A DNA stretch of 64,000 nucleotides from Bacillaceae bacterium JMAK1. GTDB taxonomy: Bacteria; Bacillota; Bacilli; Bacillales; Marinococcaceae. This document shows, one piece after another, positions 25,199 to 34,589 of this stretch. Below the pieces are notes generated by a model. It was given only the letters and a program-made list of their open reading frames with translations. It was not told the DNA's origin and did no database searches. Every line of letters starts with the position of its first letter. Positions within the stretch are counted from its first letter, which is position 1. The stretch is taken from the NCBI GenBank assembly GCA_012970285.1, contig JIBW01000007.1, forward strand, positions 372,001 to 436,000, in the 5' to 3' direction. Made by a program: the position numbers and the translations under genes.

Positions 25199-26305
25199 AT
25201 GCGTATTGGAATTCCGAAAGAAGTAAAGAACAATGAAAACCGTGTGGCCATTACACCAGCAGGTGTTAGTCAATTAAAGGCAGCAGGACACGACGTACAT
25301 ATTGAAACGGAGGCGGGAGTTGCCTCTGGTTTTTCGGATCAAGAGTATCACTTAGCCGGTGCTGTTATTGAGCCGACTGCAATGGACGTATGGAAGAAGG
25401 AAATGGTCATGAAAGTAAAAGAACCAGTTGCAAGTGAATATGACTATTTCTATGAAGGGCTGATCTTGTTTGCCTATTTACACTTAGCTGCAGAGCCTGA
25501 ACTTACAGCGGCTCTCGTTTCAAGGAAAGTGACGGCAATTGCGTTTGAAACGGTAGAAAGTGATAAAGGAACGCTCCCACTTCTTACGCCGATGAGTGAA
25601 GTGGCTGGACGGATGGCATCTCAAATCGGCGCTCAGTTTCTTGAGAAACCCAAAGGCGGGAAAGGAATTCTTTTAAGCGGAATCCCTGGTGTTCCTCGTG
25701 GCAAAGTAACTGTCATTGGTGGTGGGGTTGTCGGGACAAATGCTGCCAAGATTGCAATCGGTCTTGGAGCAAATGTGACGATTCTAGATACGAATCCTGT
25801 TCGTTTGCGTGAACTAGATGAGTTGTTTGGTAACCAAGTGACGACCGTGATGAGTAACCCAGTTAGCATTCACGAAAACGTCATTGATTCAGACCTTGTC
25901 ATTGGGGCAGTGTTAATTCCAGGTGCAAAAGCGCCTCGTCTCGTCCGAGAATCAACAGTTCAGTTAATGAAAGCTCACTCTGTCATTGTGGATGTGGCAA
26001 TTGATCAAGGTGGAATTTTTGAAACCGTTGACCGTGTATCCACACACGATGATCCGACGTATACGAAGCACGATGTTGTTCATTACGCAGTTGGAAATAT
26101 GCCAGGGGCTGTTCCGAGAACGTCTACGATTGGATTAAGTAATGTGACGATTCCTTATGCTGTTCAAATCGCTAATGATTTAGAAGGGGCATTACTACAC
26201 AATTTGAATTTACGTAAAGGTTTAAATACGTACCGAGGACAAATCACATACGAAGCAGTTGCCGAAGCGCATGGAAGTGAGTACGAGCCGTTTGCAACTG
26301 TTTAA
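25199..26305 (+). CDS. ald: Alanine dehydrogenase
   Basis: 368 residues, standard length. The start [20 protein letters not shown], the catalytic region AYLHLAAEP, the NAD site [22 protein letters not shown] and the end region [16 protein letters not shown] are all characteristic. It converts L-alanine and NAD+ to pyruvate, ammonia and NADH. As last gene of the sigma-54 operon it would regenerate pyruvate for the aminotransferase and release the nitrogen. GGAGG precedes ATG 25199, 14 bp after the previous stop; a terminator follows. Confidence 0.95.
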   Translation: MRIGIPKEVKNNENRVAITPAGVSQLKAAGHDVHIETEAGVASGFSDQEYHLAGAVIEPTAMDVWKKEMVMKVKEPVASEYDYFYEGLILFAYLHLAAEPELTAALVSRKVTAIAFETVESDKGTLPLLTPMSEVAGRMASQIGAQFLEKPKGGKGILLSGIPGVPRGKVTVIGGGVVGTNAAKIAIGLGANVTILDTNPVRLRELDELFGNQVTTVMSNPVSIHENVIDSDLVIGAVLIPGAKAPRLVRESTVQLMKAHSVIVDVAIDQGGIFETVDRVSTHDDPTYTKHDVVHYAVGNMPGAVPRTSTIGLSNVTIPYAVQIANDLEGALLHNLNLRKGLNTYRGQITYEAVAEAHGSEYEPFATV

Positions 26306-26322
26306 ATACACACTTTTTACGG

Positions 26323-26359
26323 ATAACACGAAGGGTTTAAACCTTTCGTGTTATTTTTT
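26323..26359 (+). terminator. Terminator of the sigma-54 catabolic operon
   Basis: ATAACACGAA (26323-26332) pairs with TTCGTGTTAT (26345-26354), with an inner GGTTTAAACC, and is followed by a T-run. Confidence 0.88.
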
Positions 26360-26366
26360 GTGCAAT

Positions 26367-26401
26367 ATTACTTTGACACAAATAGTAATGTTGCATATAA
26401 T
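26367..26401 (+). promoter_or_regulatory. Consensus sigma-A promoter of padR with overlapping inverted repeat
   Basis: TTGACA (26373-26378), a 17-bp spacer and TATAAT (26396-26401) form a perfect promoter. ATTACT (26367-26372) and AGTAAT (26384-26389) are an inverted repeat bracketing the -35. That is the expected place for PadR autorepression. Confidence 0.75.
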
Positions 26402-26421
26402 GTATTTTAGGAGGTGAGGTT

Positions 26422-26766
26422 ATGTCTGGAATTTCCACTGATTTGATCCGAGGACATACGGTCACAATTATTCTAAATATACTTCGTCAAGGAGATAGCT
26501 ATGGCTATGACATTTATAAGAAGATCATTCAATTGAGTGACGATCAATACGAGCTGAAAGAAGCAACACTATACACGGCCTTTCGTCGACTTGAGAAAGA
26601 AGAGTTGATCACGTCTTATTGGGGTGATGAAACGCAAGGTGGGCGAAGGAAGTATTATCGTTTAACACCAGAAGGAGAAGAGCGATATGAACAAAATCGA
26701 CAAGATTGGGATTTTGCAAAAGAAGTCATCAATCAACTTATTAAAGGAGAGATTCTACATGACTGA
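26422..26766 (+). CDS. PadR-family transcriptional repressor
   Basis: 114 residues. The winged-helix PadR pattern is clear: HTVTIILNILRQGDSYGYDIYKKI, then EATLYTAFRRLEKEELITSYW and GGRRKYYRLTPEGEE. The short C-terminus is typical of subfamily 2. It overlaps the start of a HAAS/DUF1700-like membrane protein by 8 bp. This padR plus DUF1700 pairing is common in Firmicutes and usually concerns cell-envelope stress. The promoter carries a plausible operator. Confidence 0.88.
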   Translation: MSGISTDLIRGHTVTIILNILRQGDSYGYDIYKKIIQLSDDQYELKEATLYTAFRRLEKEELITSYWGDETQGGRRKYYRLTPEGEERYEQNRQDWDFAKEVINQLIKGEILHD

Positions 26767-27409
26767 TGCGTTGGATAGAAAGATTGAGACGTACATCAAT
26801 CATCTATTTAAAAATGTTGGAAGTAGTCAAGAAGCCTATGAAATGAAAGAAGAATTGTTTTCCAACATGAAGGAGAAGATAAGTGACTATAAGTCACGTG
26901 GCCTAGAAGAAGATCAAGCGTTTAAGGAAGCGAAAGCATCACTTGGAGATTTAAGCGGTCTAATTGAAGATTTGCAACGATCTTCACAAGAAGAAGCGAA
27001 ACAAAATATGTATACATCAAAGTCTGCACGCATTTCAAAAGTAGGCATAGTCGCTTCTGCAGTCCTCATTTTATTCGGTACACTAACGTCGTTAATGCTC
27101 GTGTTTATGGATCTTGAGTCTGTCTCTGTCGTTGGACCGAACATCTTTACAGTTTCAGGTGGCGCGCTTCTCGTTTACAGCATACTAACGATTGAGACTA
27201 CGAAAAGATATGCCATGCATCAAGGTCGTGCAGCGCTCTATGCTTTAGCAATTGGTACGATGTTGTTCGCGGTATTTGTTGGTTTCTCTGCAGGTGCTGC
27301 AACTGGAGAAATGTTCATTGCCATTTCTTCACTTATGGTTTTCTTGATCGCTGGTTTTGCTTTGTGGCTCGGTCTTTTACTATCAGGAAGGTCGCGGAAG
27401 AAACAATAA
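26759..27409 (+). CDS. HAAS/DUF1700-like membrane protein, partner of PadR
   Basis: 216 residues. The N-terminal HAAS-type signalling helices (about 1-75, with MKEELFSNMKEKISDYKSRGLEEDQAF in outline) end in a segment like LGDLSGLIEDL. Four hydrophobic helices then follow (about 92-115, 122-140, 155-175 and 185-208). ATG 26759 follows AAAGGAGAG; an in-frame extension upstream lies inside padR. The function of the family is not established, and membrane sensing with the PadR partner is inferred. Confidence 0.7.
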   Translation: MTDALDRKIETYINHLFKNVGSSQEAYEMKEELFSNMKEKISDYKSRGLEEDQAFKEAKASLGDLSGLIEDLQRSSQEEAKQNMYTSKSARISKVGIVASAVLILFGTLTSLMLVFMDLESVSVVGPNIFTVSGGALLVYSILTIETTKRYAMHQGRAALYALAIGTMLFAVFVGFSAGAATGEMFIAISSLMVFLIAGFALWLGLLLSGRSRKKQ

Positions 27410-27418
27410 GGAGTAGGT

Positions 27419-28597
27419 ATGATGCTTTCATTTTCACATCAAAGTTCGACCAAACTAATCGTTGGGACCGACTCAGTTGAACAAGTAGGAAAAGAAATTC
27501 GCCAAGTAGGTGGTACGCGAGTTTTGCTTCATTACGGCAGCGATCGAATTAAACAAAATGGATTGTATGATCAAGTCACCCAGTGGTTGGAACGAGAGCA
27601 AATCTCCTATGTAGCACTTGGTGGTGTGAAACCAAATCCGACACGCTCACTTGTTATTGATGGCATTGAGCTTTGTAGACAGGAAAACGTAGATTTCATT
27701 CTTGCTGTTGGCGGTGGAAGTGTCATGGATTCAGCAAAGGCAATTGCAGTGGGCGTGGAATATGAAGGTGACGTTTGGGACTTCTTTAGTGATCAAGCGT
27801 CTGTGACGAAGGCACTTCCGATCGGCGCCTTGGTCACGTTACCTGCATCGGGTTCCGAGGCGAGTGCCGATTGTGTTCTCACTCATGATACGTTAGCTTT
27901 AAAACGAGACATGGAGAGCAATGACTACATTCGCCCACAGTTTGCACTTTTAAACCCTGATTTTACGAACAGTTTGAGTAAGAAACAACTTGCGATCGCC
28001 TGTACGGATATCTTTTCACATGTGTTTGAACGGTATTTCTCAGAGCAAAAGCCCTTATCATTTGTACGAGAGTGGCAAGAAGCGACGTTGCGATCTATTG
28101 TTTCTGTAGCTAAAGATTTAGTTGAAGGTAAAGACGGCGAGAGCTCGCGTACGGAAATGATGTTACTTGCTACGGTGGCTCACAATGATTGGTTAAGCTT
28201 AGGTGGGATTGAAGGGGATTGGTCAAGCCATGCCATTGAACATGAACTCAGCGGCAAATACGCGGATCTTCCTCACGGTACGGGGCTTGCGGTCGTGATG
28301 CCTGCATGGATGAAATATGTGTACAAAAGACACCCGGAGCGGTTTGCAACATTCGCTCATAACGTTTTCTCGGTTACAGCAACTTCAGATGCTACAGTAG
28401 ATGCCTACGAAGGAATTAAGCAAGTAGAGGCGTTTCTTACGACGATTGGAATGCCGACAAGCTTACAAGCTGCTAATCTTCCAGCAGAAGGATTCGAAGA
28501 AATGGCGAAAAACGCCACTTTATATGGTCCGATCGGTGACCTAGAACAATTATATGATAAAGATATCATACAGATCCTAACCCTTGCACAGAAATAG
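27419..28597 (+). CDS. Iron-containing (NADPH-dependent butanol-type) alcohol dehydrogenase
   Basis: 392 residues of the BDH/YugJ branch. The nucleotide loop is FILAVGGGSVMDSAKAIA. Metal ligands fall in ACTDIFSHVFERYF (Asp, His) and HAIEHELSGKYADLPHGTG (two His). It reduces aldehydes to alcohols with NAD(P)H. AAGGAG precedes ATG 27419, with ATG 27422 as alternative. It follows the PadR pair by 10 bp and may be part of that operon. Its stop codon lies in the first arm of a bidirectional terminator. Confidence 0.88.
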   Translation: MMLSFSHQSSTKLIVGTDSVEQVGKEIRQVGGTRVLLHYGSDRIKQNGLYDQVTQWLEREQISYVALGGVKPNPTRSLVIDGIELCRQENVDFILAVGGGSVMDSAKAIAVGVEYEGDVWDFFSDQASVTKALPIGALVTLPASGSEASADCVLTHDTLALKRDMESNDYIRPQFALLNPDFTNSLSKKQLAIACTDIFSHVFERYFSEQKPLSFVREWQEATLRSIVSVAKDLVEGKDGESSRTEMMLLATVAHNDWLSLGGIEGDWSSHAIEHELSGKYADLPHGTGLAVVMPAWMKYVYKRHPERFATFAHNVFSVTATSDATVDAYEGIKQVEAFLTTIGMPTSLQAANLPAEGFEEMAKNATLYGPIGDLEQLYDKDIIQILTLAQK

Positions 28598-28626
28598 CCA
28601 TTCCAAAATTGGAATGGCTATTTTTC
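28594..28626. terminator. Bidirectional terminator
   Basis: ATAGCCATTCC pairs with GGAATGGCTAT around AAAATT, followed by T residues. It is shared by the convergent alcohol dehydrogenase and lipoprotein genes. Confidence 0.88.
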
Positions 28627-28627
28627 A

Positions 28628-29692
28628 TTAATGTTCAGGTTGATTTGCATGGGGATCACGATCTTCAAGCAACGGAAAATCGAGAATTTCTTGATTGCCC
28701 TCATCAACAAGCCTTGCATTGGTCGCATTAAAGTCGAGTGCGGTTAGAAATACGGCATATTCAAATGCTTGTTGTTGTTCCTCATCCCACTCACTCTCAT
28801 CGGTAATTGAATAATGAAGTTGTGCTTTACCGTCGTCTTCGATCCAAGCGTCATGCAATTCAACAACGTCTGAAATTGGTGATTCATAATAAGCTCCGCC
28901 TTCAAATGTCTGCAACTCAAGAAGGACTTCTCCGAAGTCTTCACTTATAATCGGATCGTCCGTTACTCTTGAAGGTATGAATACATTCTCATATTCACTA
29001 TCGGAGGAAATAGTTGGTCGATAATAACCAATTCCTTCTTCAAGCTCTACAGGTACTTCTTCCATTTCAGCAAGAGGATCTATCATTACGCCAGGTTCGT
29101 CTCCGGTGTAGAAGTTCATTTGTTCTGCGCCGAAGCCGTCACTTACGGCGTGCAACATTTCCATAAATCCACGGCTCTCGGTAGAAGCCATACTTATAGG
29201 AGCTGTAGAAAGATCATCAGAAAATGTAAAATGAATGACATCATCTTCATCAAGTTCTATGTTCGTCATGTACTCTGTAATGTTATTTTGAGTTCGATCG
29301 CTCAATGTAAATGAAGCTAAAAGTCGATGATCAAGATCAGATGCGGATGCAGTAATTGTCATCACGAATATTAATCCATATTCTTCATCAAAGAACTGAT
29401 CATGATTCAATACGATATTCTCTGTAAAATAGTGTTCATCATGTTCGACAGGCTCTTCTTCATTCGCTTCATCAACTTCATGACCTGGCGTTTCTGCGTT
29501 GTCTTCATCAGGAGTTGCATTGACAGTCTCTTCTTCGACAGGCTCGGGATCTTCATCAGGCTCTAGATCTTCATCGCTTGCTTCTGTTGTTTCAACGGGT
29601 TCATCTGTCGTGTTTTCACCTTCTTGTGTGTCGCAAGCCATCGTTAGAAGGAAAGGTAAAGTCGGAACAAAAGCCATGATTTTCTTGTTCAA
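28628..29692 (-). CDS. Acidic lipoprotein of unknown function
   Basis: 354 residues. A lipoprotein signal with lipobox LLTMAC (Cys near residue 20) is followed by about 75 residues very rich in Glu, Asp, Pro and Thr. A beta-rich region then shows two possibly related halves, each with an HFTF or LHYSI strand followed by a helix ending in FLTALDF or the like. That is faintly reminiscent of GerMN repeats, but I cannot confirm the family. The start is TTG at 29692 with AGAGGG upstream. The acidic tail suggests adaptation to saline or alkaline surroundings. Confidence 0.6.
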   Translation of the reverse strand: MNKKIMAFVPTLPFLLTMACDTQEGENTTDEPVETTEASDEDLEPDEDPEPVEEETVNATPDEDNAETPGHEVDEANEEEPVEHDEHYFTENIVLNHDQFFDEEYGLIFVMTITASASDLDHRLLASFTLSDRTQNNITEYMTNIELDEDDVIHFTFSDDLSTAPISMASTESRGFMEMLHAVSDGFGAEQMNFYTGDEPGVMIDPLAEMEEVPVELEEGIGYYRPTISSDSEYENVFIPSRVTDDPIISEDFGEVLLELQTFEGGAYYESPISDVVELHDAWIEDDGKAQLHYSITDESEWDEEQQQAFEYAVFLTALDFNATNARLVDEGNQEILDFPLLEDRDPHANQPEH

Positions 29693-29816
29693 AATATTCC
29701 CTCTTCTCTATGCTTTTACTCATTGATTCCCTCTGGTGTGAACCGATAAACGCAATCCTTCGGTTATTTATGATACGATACGGGAAACGAGTTGAAACGA
29801 AAGAGGGATCTAAGTG

Positions 29817-31250
29817 ATGTGGAATCTCGACCATAGTTATTTGCAATTACCAGAAACGTTCTATTCTAAGGTAGAAGAAACACCAGTCCAGTCCCCTAAG
29901 TTGTTTGTATGGAATGCTGAATTAGCGAAAGAAATCGGTCTCGATGATCTTCATGATCAAGAAAAGGTCGATGCTTTTTCAGGAAGTGAGCTACCGAAGT
30001 CATCATCTAAGATCGCCCAAGCTTATGCAGGCCACCAGTTTGGGAATTTCACAATGCTCGGTGACGGTCGTGCATTGCTAATCGGTGAGCAACTAAAACC
30101 AAATGGAGATCGCGTTGACATTCAGCTAAAAGGTTCCGGGCGGACTCCATATTCTAGAAGTGGCGATGGACGTGCGGCTTTAAAACCGATGCTTCGAGAA
30201 TATGTGATTAGCGAAGCGATGCACGGCTTAGGAATCCCAACGACAAGAAGCTTGGCGGTTGTTACAACAGGTGAGCTTGTACAAAGGGAGACCACGTTAC
30301 AAGGCGCAATTTTAACTCGTGTTGCGAGCAGTCATTTACGTGTTGGTACGTTTGAGTATGCACGAGCGCTAAAAGACGAACCCATGCTGAAAGAACTTGC
30401 GGACTATGCGATTCAACGCCATACCCCGCAGTTTCAAGACGCAGACAACCGTTATGCCTATTTTCTTGACGAAGTGATTAAGCGTCAAGCGAAGCTCGTT
30501 AGCCAGTGGCAACTCGTCGGCTTTATTCACGGTGTCATGAACACAGACAATATGACAATTAGTGGAGAAACGATTGATTATGGCCCATGTGCATTCATGG
30601 ATACGTACGACCCAAGAACGGTGTTTAGTTCAATTGACCAAGACTCGCGATATGCATACAGCAATCAACCGTATATGGCTAACTGGAACTTGGCTCGTCT
30701 TGCGGAGGCACTAGTTCCCCTTCTAGGTGATTCACAACAAGAAGGTGTTGAGGTGGCGCAAGAAGCGATTGAGCGTTTCAAAGACTTGTATCAGACTGAA
30801 ATGATCCAAGGTATGCGTTCGAAGCTTGGGTTAATGAATGAGGAAAGTGGAGACGGCGAGCTCATTGGAGAATTGCTGTCACAAATGGAACAACGTAAAA
30901 CGGACTTTACGAATACGTTCCGTGCGCTAACACTACGAGAGTGGGCTGAAACAGGGCTGTATGGTACGAAGCGATTTGATGATTGGCTCGAGAATTATGA
31001 AGCGCGTCTTTCACGTCAAGAAGCGACAAAGGAAGAAGTCATGTCTCAAATGAAACGTTCCAACCCGGCGATTATACCGAGAAATCATATCGTAGAAGAT
31101 GTGTTGCGCCGTGCGAATCAGGGGGATTCATCACACTTGATTCAATTTGTTGAGGCGTTGAAGAACCCGTACGCTTATTCAAGCAATCACTATCCGTACA
31201 CGAAGCCACCAGAAGGTCATCAACCATATACAACGTACTGTGGGACGTGA
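29817..31250 (+). CDS. selO: SelO/YdiU family protein adenylyltransferase
   Basis: 477 residues of the SelO pseudokinase-like family, which transfers AMP to Ser, Thr or Tyr of proteins under redox control. Seen: QAYAGHQFGNFTMLGDGRALL, QLKGSGRTPYSRSGDGRAALKPMLREY in outline, the catalytic loop HGVMNTDNMTISG with its metal Asn/Asp, and DYGPCAFMD. The selenocysteine-type extension is absent, as in most bacteria; the C-terminus simply ends YTTYCGT with one Cys. ATG 29817 is preferred over GTG 29814 because of spacing to AGAGGG. Confidence 0.92.
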   Translation: MWNLDHSYLQLPETFYSKVEETPVQSPKLFVWNAELAKEIGLDDLHDQEKVDAFSGSELPKSSSKIAQAYAGHQFGNFTMLGDGRALLIGEQLKPNGDRVDIQLKGSGRTPYSRSGDGRAALKPMLREYVISEAMHGLGIPTTRSLAVVTTGELVQRETTLQGAILTRVASSHLRVGTFEYARALKDEPMLKELADYAIQRHTPQFQDADNRYAYFLDEVIKRQAKLVSQWQLVGFIHGVMNTDNMTISGETIDYGPCAFMDTYDPRTVFSSIDQDSRYAYSNQPYMANWNLARLAEALVPLLGDSQQEGVEVAQEAIERFKDLYQTEMIQGMRSKLGLMNEESGDGELIGELLSQMEQRKTDFTNTFRALTLREWAETGLYGTKRFDDWLENYEARLSRQEATKEEVMSQMKRSNPAIIPRNHIVEDVLRRANQGDSSHLIQFVEALKNPYAYSSNHYPYTKPPEGHQPYTTYCGT

Positions 31251-31256
31251 TTTTGA

Positions 31257-31293
31257 GGAGGGATAGATGAGTTGACTCATCTATCCCTCCTTT
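31257..31293 (+). terminator. Terminator of selO
   Basis: A 15-bp perfect stem, GGAGGGATAGATGAG (31257-31271) with CTCATCTATCCCTCC (31276-31290), is followed by a short T-run. Confidence 0.8.
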
Positions 31294-31348
31294 GCGATGC
31301 GTGTTATGATGATGCTCTGTATATGTTAAGTGAACAGGGGATTTTACC

Positions 31349-33457
31349 ATGAACTTTTACTCACAATTACGAGAGAAACATCACTATAATCATGAACTTG
31401 AACAAGTAATCTTTCGTACGTATCATAAATTGTCTTCAGAAGCGACATCTTCAAATCGTCCGGGTATGCTGCTTGGAAACATTCAATCTGGGAAAACGAG
31501 AGCATTTATCGGTGTGATCGGCGTAGCGTTTGATCGTGATTACGATCTAGCAATTGTTTTAACAAAGTCATCAAACGCATTGCTAAAACAGACGTGTCAG
31601 CGGTTAATGAGCGAATTTCACGATCCTATTGAAAACGACCAAGCAAGAGTGTACGACATTATGAAGCTACCAAATCGCATGCGAAAATATGAACGCAATC
31701 AAAAGCTCATGCTCGTCGTAAAGAAGGAAACGAAGAATTTAGATCGTTTACATGAGTTGCTTTTTGAGACGCACCCTGAACTGAAGGATAAACGGATTTT
31801 ATTTATTGATGATGAGGCAGATTATGCTAGTGTTTCATATCATCATAATCAAGCATCCAACATCACGGAATTACGGGTAATTTCTACGAAACTTGATCAA
31901 CTGAGAAAAGGGTTACCCCATTCTTCTTATTTACAAGTGACTGCAACGCCGTACTCGTTGTACTTGCAGCCTGAGGACCGGACGATTCATGAACAAAAGA
32001 GCTATCTGCCGATTCGTCCAGCGTTTACGGAGGTTGTTCCAATTCATGATCACTATATTGGTAGCAAAACGTATTTCGATAGCGAATTATCGAACACGTT
32101 ATTCTGGCCAGTGAATGAACAAGAAATTGAAGTCTTAAAGAAACAAGACCGTAGGCGTGTAAAGGAATCCACACTGCTAACGTCAGGCAATGTGCATGGG
32201 CTGCGTCATGCGTTGATTAACTTCATCACAGCAGCTGCAGTTCGGTGGGAACAACAGAGCCAAGCAAATGAACGTTGGAAGAAGTATTCGTTTCTTATTC
32301 ACACAGACCGTGGAAAGAAAGCACATGAATGGCAGGCGGACGTGGTCATTAAGATGGAAGAGCAATTTCGACAACTGATGAACAGTGATGAATCGGCATT
32401 TCAGAAAATCGTGCATGATTCGTATGTAAATGTAATCCAATCGACGACGCAGTTTCGACCTGCCTTTGAGCACGTGTACGAGCGTGTGAAAAAATCACTA
32501 GATGATGAGTACGTCGTAACTGAAGTCGTGAACTCTGAGAAAGATGTGGAGAACCTTCTCAATCAGCAAGGGGAATTGCGATTGCATGCACCGCTTACGA
32601 TTTTCATTGGCGGTCAAATTCTTGATCGCGGAATTACTGTCCAAAACGTCATCGGGTTTTATTACGGTCGGAACCCGAGAAACTTTCAACAAGATACGGT
32701 TATGCAGCATTCAAGAATGTATGGTGCAAGAGCAATCGAAGACGTTGTTGTAACGAGGTTTTATACGACGCAGAAAATTTACAATGTGATGAAGCGGATG
32801 CACGAATTCGATTCCGAATTACGCAGGTCTCTTTCTAAAGAAGGAGAAGACCAGCAAGTCGTTTTTATTGAAAAAGCTGAGAATGAAGAACTGATTCCTT
32901 GCAGTCCGAACAAGTTATTACTGTCTGAATTACAAACATTAGCACCTCACAAACGAATTTTGCCAACAGGTTTTCAAACCGATTACCGTACGAAAATTAT
33001 TCCGAACGTAAAGCGAATCGACCGTTTGCTGCTTCCTTTTGAGGATAAGCCGAGTGGGAAGTTATCACTTTCTACGATCTCTAACATTTTTGATCTGATC
33101 AGTGAAACGCTCGTCATGGATGAAGGTTACTCGTTTCACACTGATGACGTAAAGGCAATGATTACGTATGCGGCAAAGAAAGACTTTGCTCATGTAGTTG
33201 TTAAGACGAATCGTAACATTCAGCGATTAACAAAAACAGGGGTATACGAGACATCACCGGACACGGCGAGCACGAAGAGCAGTGAATTAAGGATTGCACG
33301 TCAGTTAGCGAAAACGACGCCAGCAATCATTTTCTTGAGGCAAAATGGAAAGCAAGAACACGGATGGAGTGGAAGTCCATTTTGGTGGCCAATTATTGTT
33401 TTACCGAGCACGATGACATCGACGATCTACGCTAATAAAACGATCCCAACACGTTAG
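31349..33457 (+). CDS. Z1-domain P-loop ATPase (putative endonuclease/defence-associated)
   Basis: 702 residues. It has Walker A GNIQSGKT (43-50), a DEAD-like box LFIDDEADYA (about 151-160), a TATP motif (LQVTATPYS), and the Z1-domain core ending in FIGGQILDRGITVQNVIGFYYG followed by QHSRMYGAR. The Z1 family is a helicase-like ATPase seen in restriction-type and phage-defence loci. Here no methylase, nuclease or phage gene is adjacent; the next gene is UV endonuclease uvsE. Moderate RBS AGGGGA. The stop lies in the loop of a terminator hairpin whose first arm is coding. Confidence 0.82.
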   Translation: MNFYSQLREKHHYNHELEQVIFRTYHKLSSEATSSNRPGMLLGNIQSGKTRAFIGVIGVAFDRDYDLAIVLTKSSNALLKQTCQRLMSEFHDPIENDQARVYDIMKLPNRMRKYERNQKLMLVVKKETKNLDRLHELLFETHPELKDKRILFIDDEADYASVSYHHNQASNITELRVISTKLDQLRKGLPHSSYLQVTATPYSLYLQPEDRTIHEQKSYLPIRPAFTEVVPIHDHYIGSKTYFDSELSNTLFWPVNEQEIEVLKKQDRRRVKESTLLTSGNVHGLRHALINFITAAAVRWEQQSQANERWKKYSFLIHTDRGKKAHEWQADVVIKMEEQFRQLMNSDESAFQKIVHDSYVNVIQSTTQFRPAFEHVYERVKKSLDDEYVVTEVVNSEKDVENLLNQQGELRLHAPLTIFIGGQILDRGITVQNVIGFYYGRNPRNFQQDTVMQHSRMYGARAIEDVVVTRFYTTQKIYNVMKRMHEFDSELRRSLSKEGEDQQVVFIEKAENEELIPCSPNKLLLSELQTLAPHKRILPTGFQTDYRTKIIPNVKRIDRLLLPFEDKPSGKLSLSTISNIFDLISETLVMDEGYSFHTDDVKAMITYAAKKDFAHVVVKTNRNIQRLTKTGVYETSPDTASTKSSELRIARQLAKTTPAIIFLRQNGKQEHGWSGSPFWWPIIVLPSTMTSTIYANKTIPTR

Positions 33458-33474
33458 AGTTGGGATCGTTTTAT
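33435..33474. terminator. Terminator overlapping the end of the Z1 gene
   Basis: ATAAAACGATCCCAAC (33435-33450) pairs perfectly with GTTGGGATCGTTTTAT (33459-33474). The stop codon (33455-33457) is in the 8-nt loop. Confidence 0.8.
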
Positions 33475-33535
33475 GGTCAATTGAATGGCTGTAGTTTCTT
33501 CGGGTAAGCTATTCATAGACAAGGAGGTTTACGTA

Positions 33536-34501
33536 ATGACACTCGTACGATTAGGATATGTAGCGATGAGTCAAGAGCTTACGAACGCGTCACCCTCACA
33601 AACGATGACGTTCAAGCAGTTTCAAGCGATTGATCAACGTGATGCAGCGATTCGAAAGTTAGAGCGAATCGCGTTATCGAATTTAGACAATACGTTGCGG
33701 ATTTTAAAGCATAATAGAGCCTCTGATATTTCATTTTACCGATTAACGTCTAGGCTTATTCCACTTGCGAATCATGAAGAATTACTTGATTGGAAATACA
33801 TGCGGCTTCTTCGAGACAAACTGCGAGAGATTGGTAAATACATTCATGAGCATCAAATGCGCGTTGATTTTCACCCTGATCATTTCGTGCTTTTAAATTC
33901 TCAAAAGAAGGAGATCTTTAAAACTTCACTTAAAACGCTCGGGATGCATTACAAGTTATTAAAAGGCATGAACATTGACCCTACTCATCGATGTGTTATG
34001 CATGTTGGTGGCCAATACAAAGAAAAGGATCGTGCATTAGAACGGTTTATTGATAATTGGGGCGATGTGCCGTCTTCATTACAGCAGATGATTATGTTAG
34101 AAAATGATGATAAGTCATTTACGTTAACGGATACGTTATACCTTTGTGAAAAGCTACAAATTCCACTCGTATTTGATTACCATCATCATCTTGCCAATCA
34201 TCATGATGAGCGTTGGGATGAACATTGGGAGCGTGTGCTTTCGACGTGGGACATGTCGCCTTTACCAGTGAAAATGCACATTTCAAGTCCAAAAAGTGAT
34301 GAACAATTCCGAGCACATCATGACTTTGTGCAACCAGACTTATTTTTTGAGTTTTTACATACGATTAAAGGAACTGTAAACCAGATTGATTGCATGATTG
34401 AAGCAAAAGAAAAAGACAATGCCTTGTTTACGTTCATGAATCATCTCAAATCAAGGGATGATGTGGAAATTATCGATGGCGCAAGCTTTAGAATCTTATG
34501 A
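33536..34501 (+). CDS. uvsE: UV damage endonuclease UvsE (UVDE)
   Basis: 321 residues of the TIM-barrel UVDE family. Recognised parts are VRLGYVAMSQEL at the start, a run of metal ligands in DFHPDHFVLLNS, MHVGGQYKEKDRALERF, LENDDKSF, FDYHHHLANHH and KMHISSPKS. The enzyme nicks DNA 5' to UV photoproducts, independent of UvrABC. It equals B. subtilis YwjD/UvsE. AAGGAGG at 33521-33527 sets the ATG at 33536; the in-frame extension has no ribosome site. Confidence 0.92.
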   Translation: MTLVRLGYVAMSQELTNASPSQTMTFKQFQAIDQRDAAIRKLERIALSNLDNTLRILKHNRASDISFYRLTSRLIPLANHEELLDWKYMRLLRDKLREIGKYIHEHQMRVDFHPDHFVLLNSQKKEIFKTSLKTLGMHYKLLKGMNIDPTHRCVMHVGGQYKEKDRALERFIDNWGDVPSSLQQMIMLENDDKSFTLTDTLYLCEKLQIPLVFDYHHHLANHHDERWDEHWERVLSTWDMSPLPVKMHISSPKSDEQFRAHHDFVQPDLFFEFLHTIKGTVNQIDCMIEAKEKDNALFTFMNHLKSRDDVEIIDGASFRIL

Positions 34502-34589
34502 CTTCTTATTGACAGTAAGCTTCTTAATTATATAACATAATAGAAGAAGCCGTTTTGAAATCATGATATTGTAAGGTGGTGCAATCATT

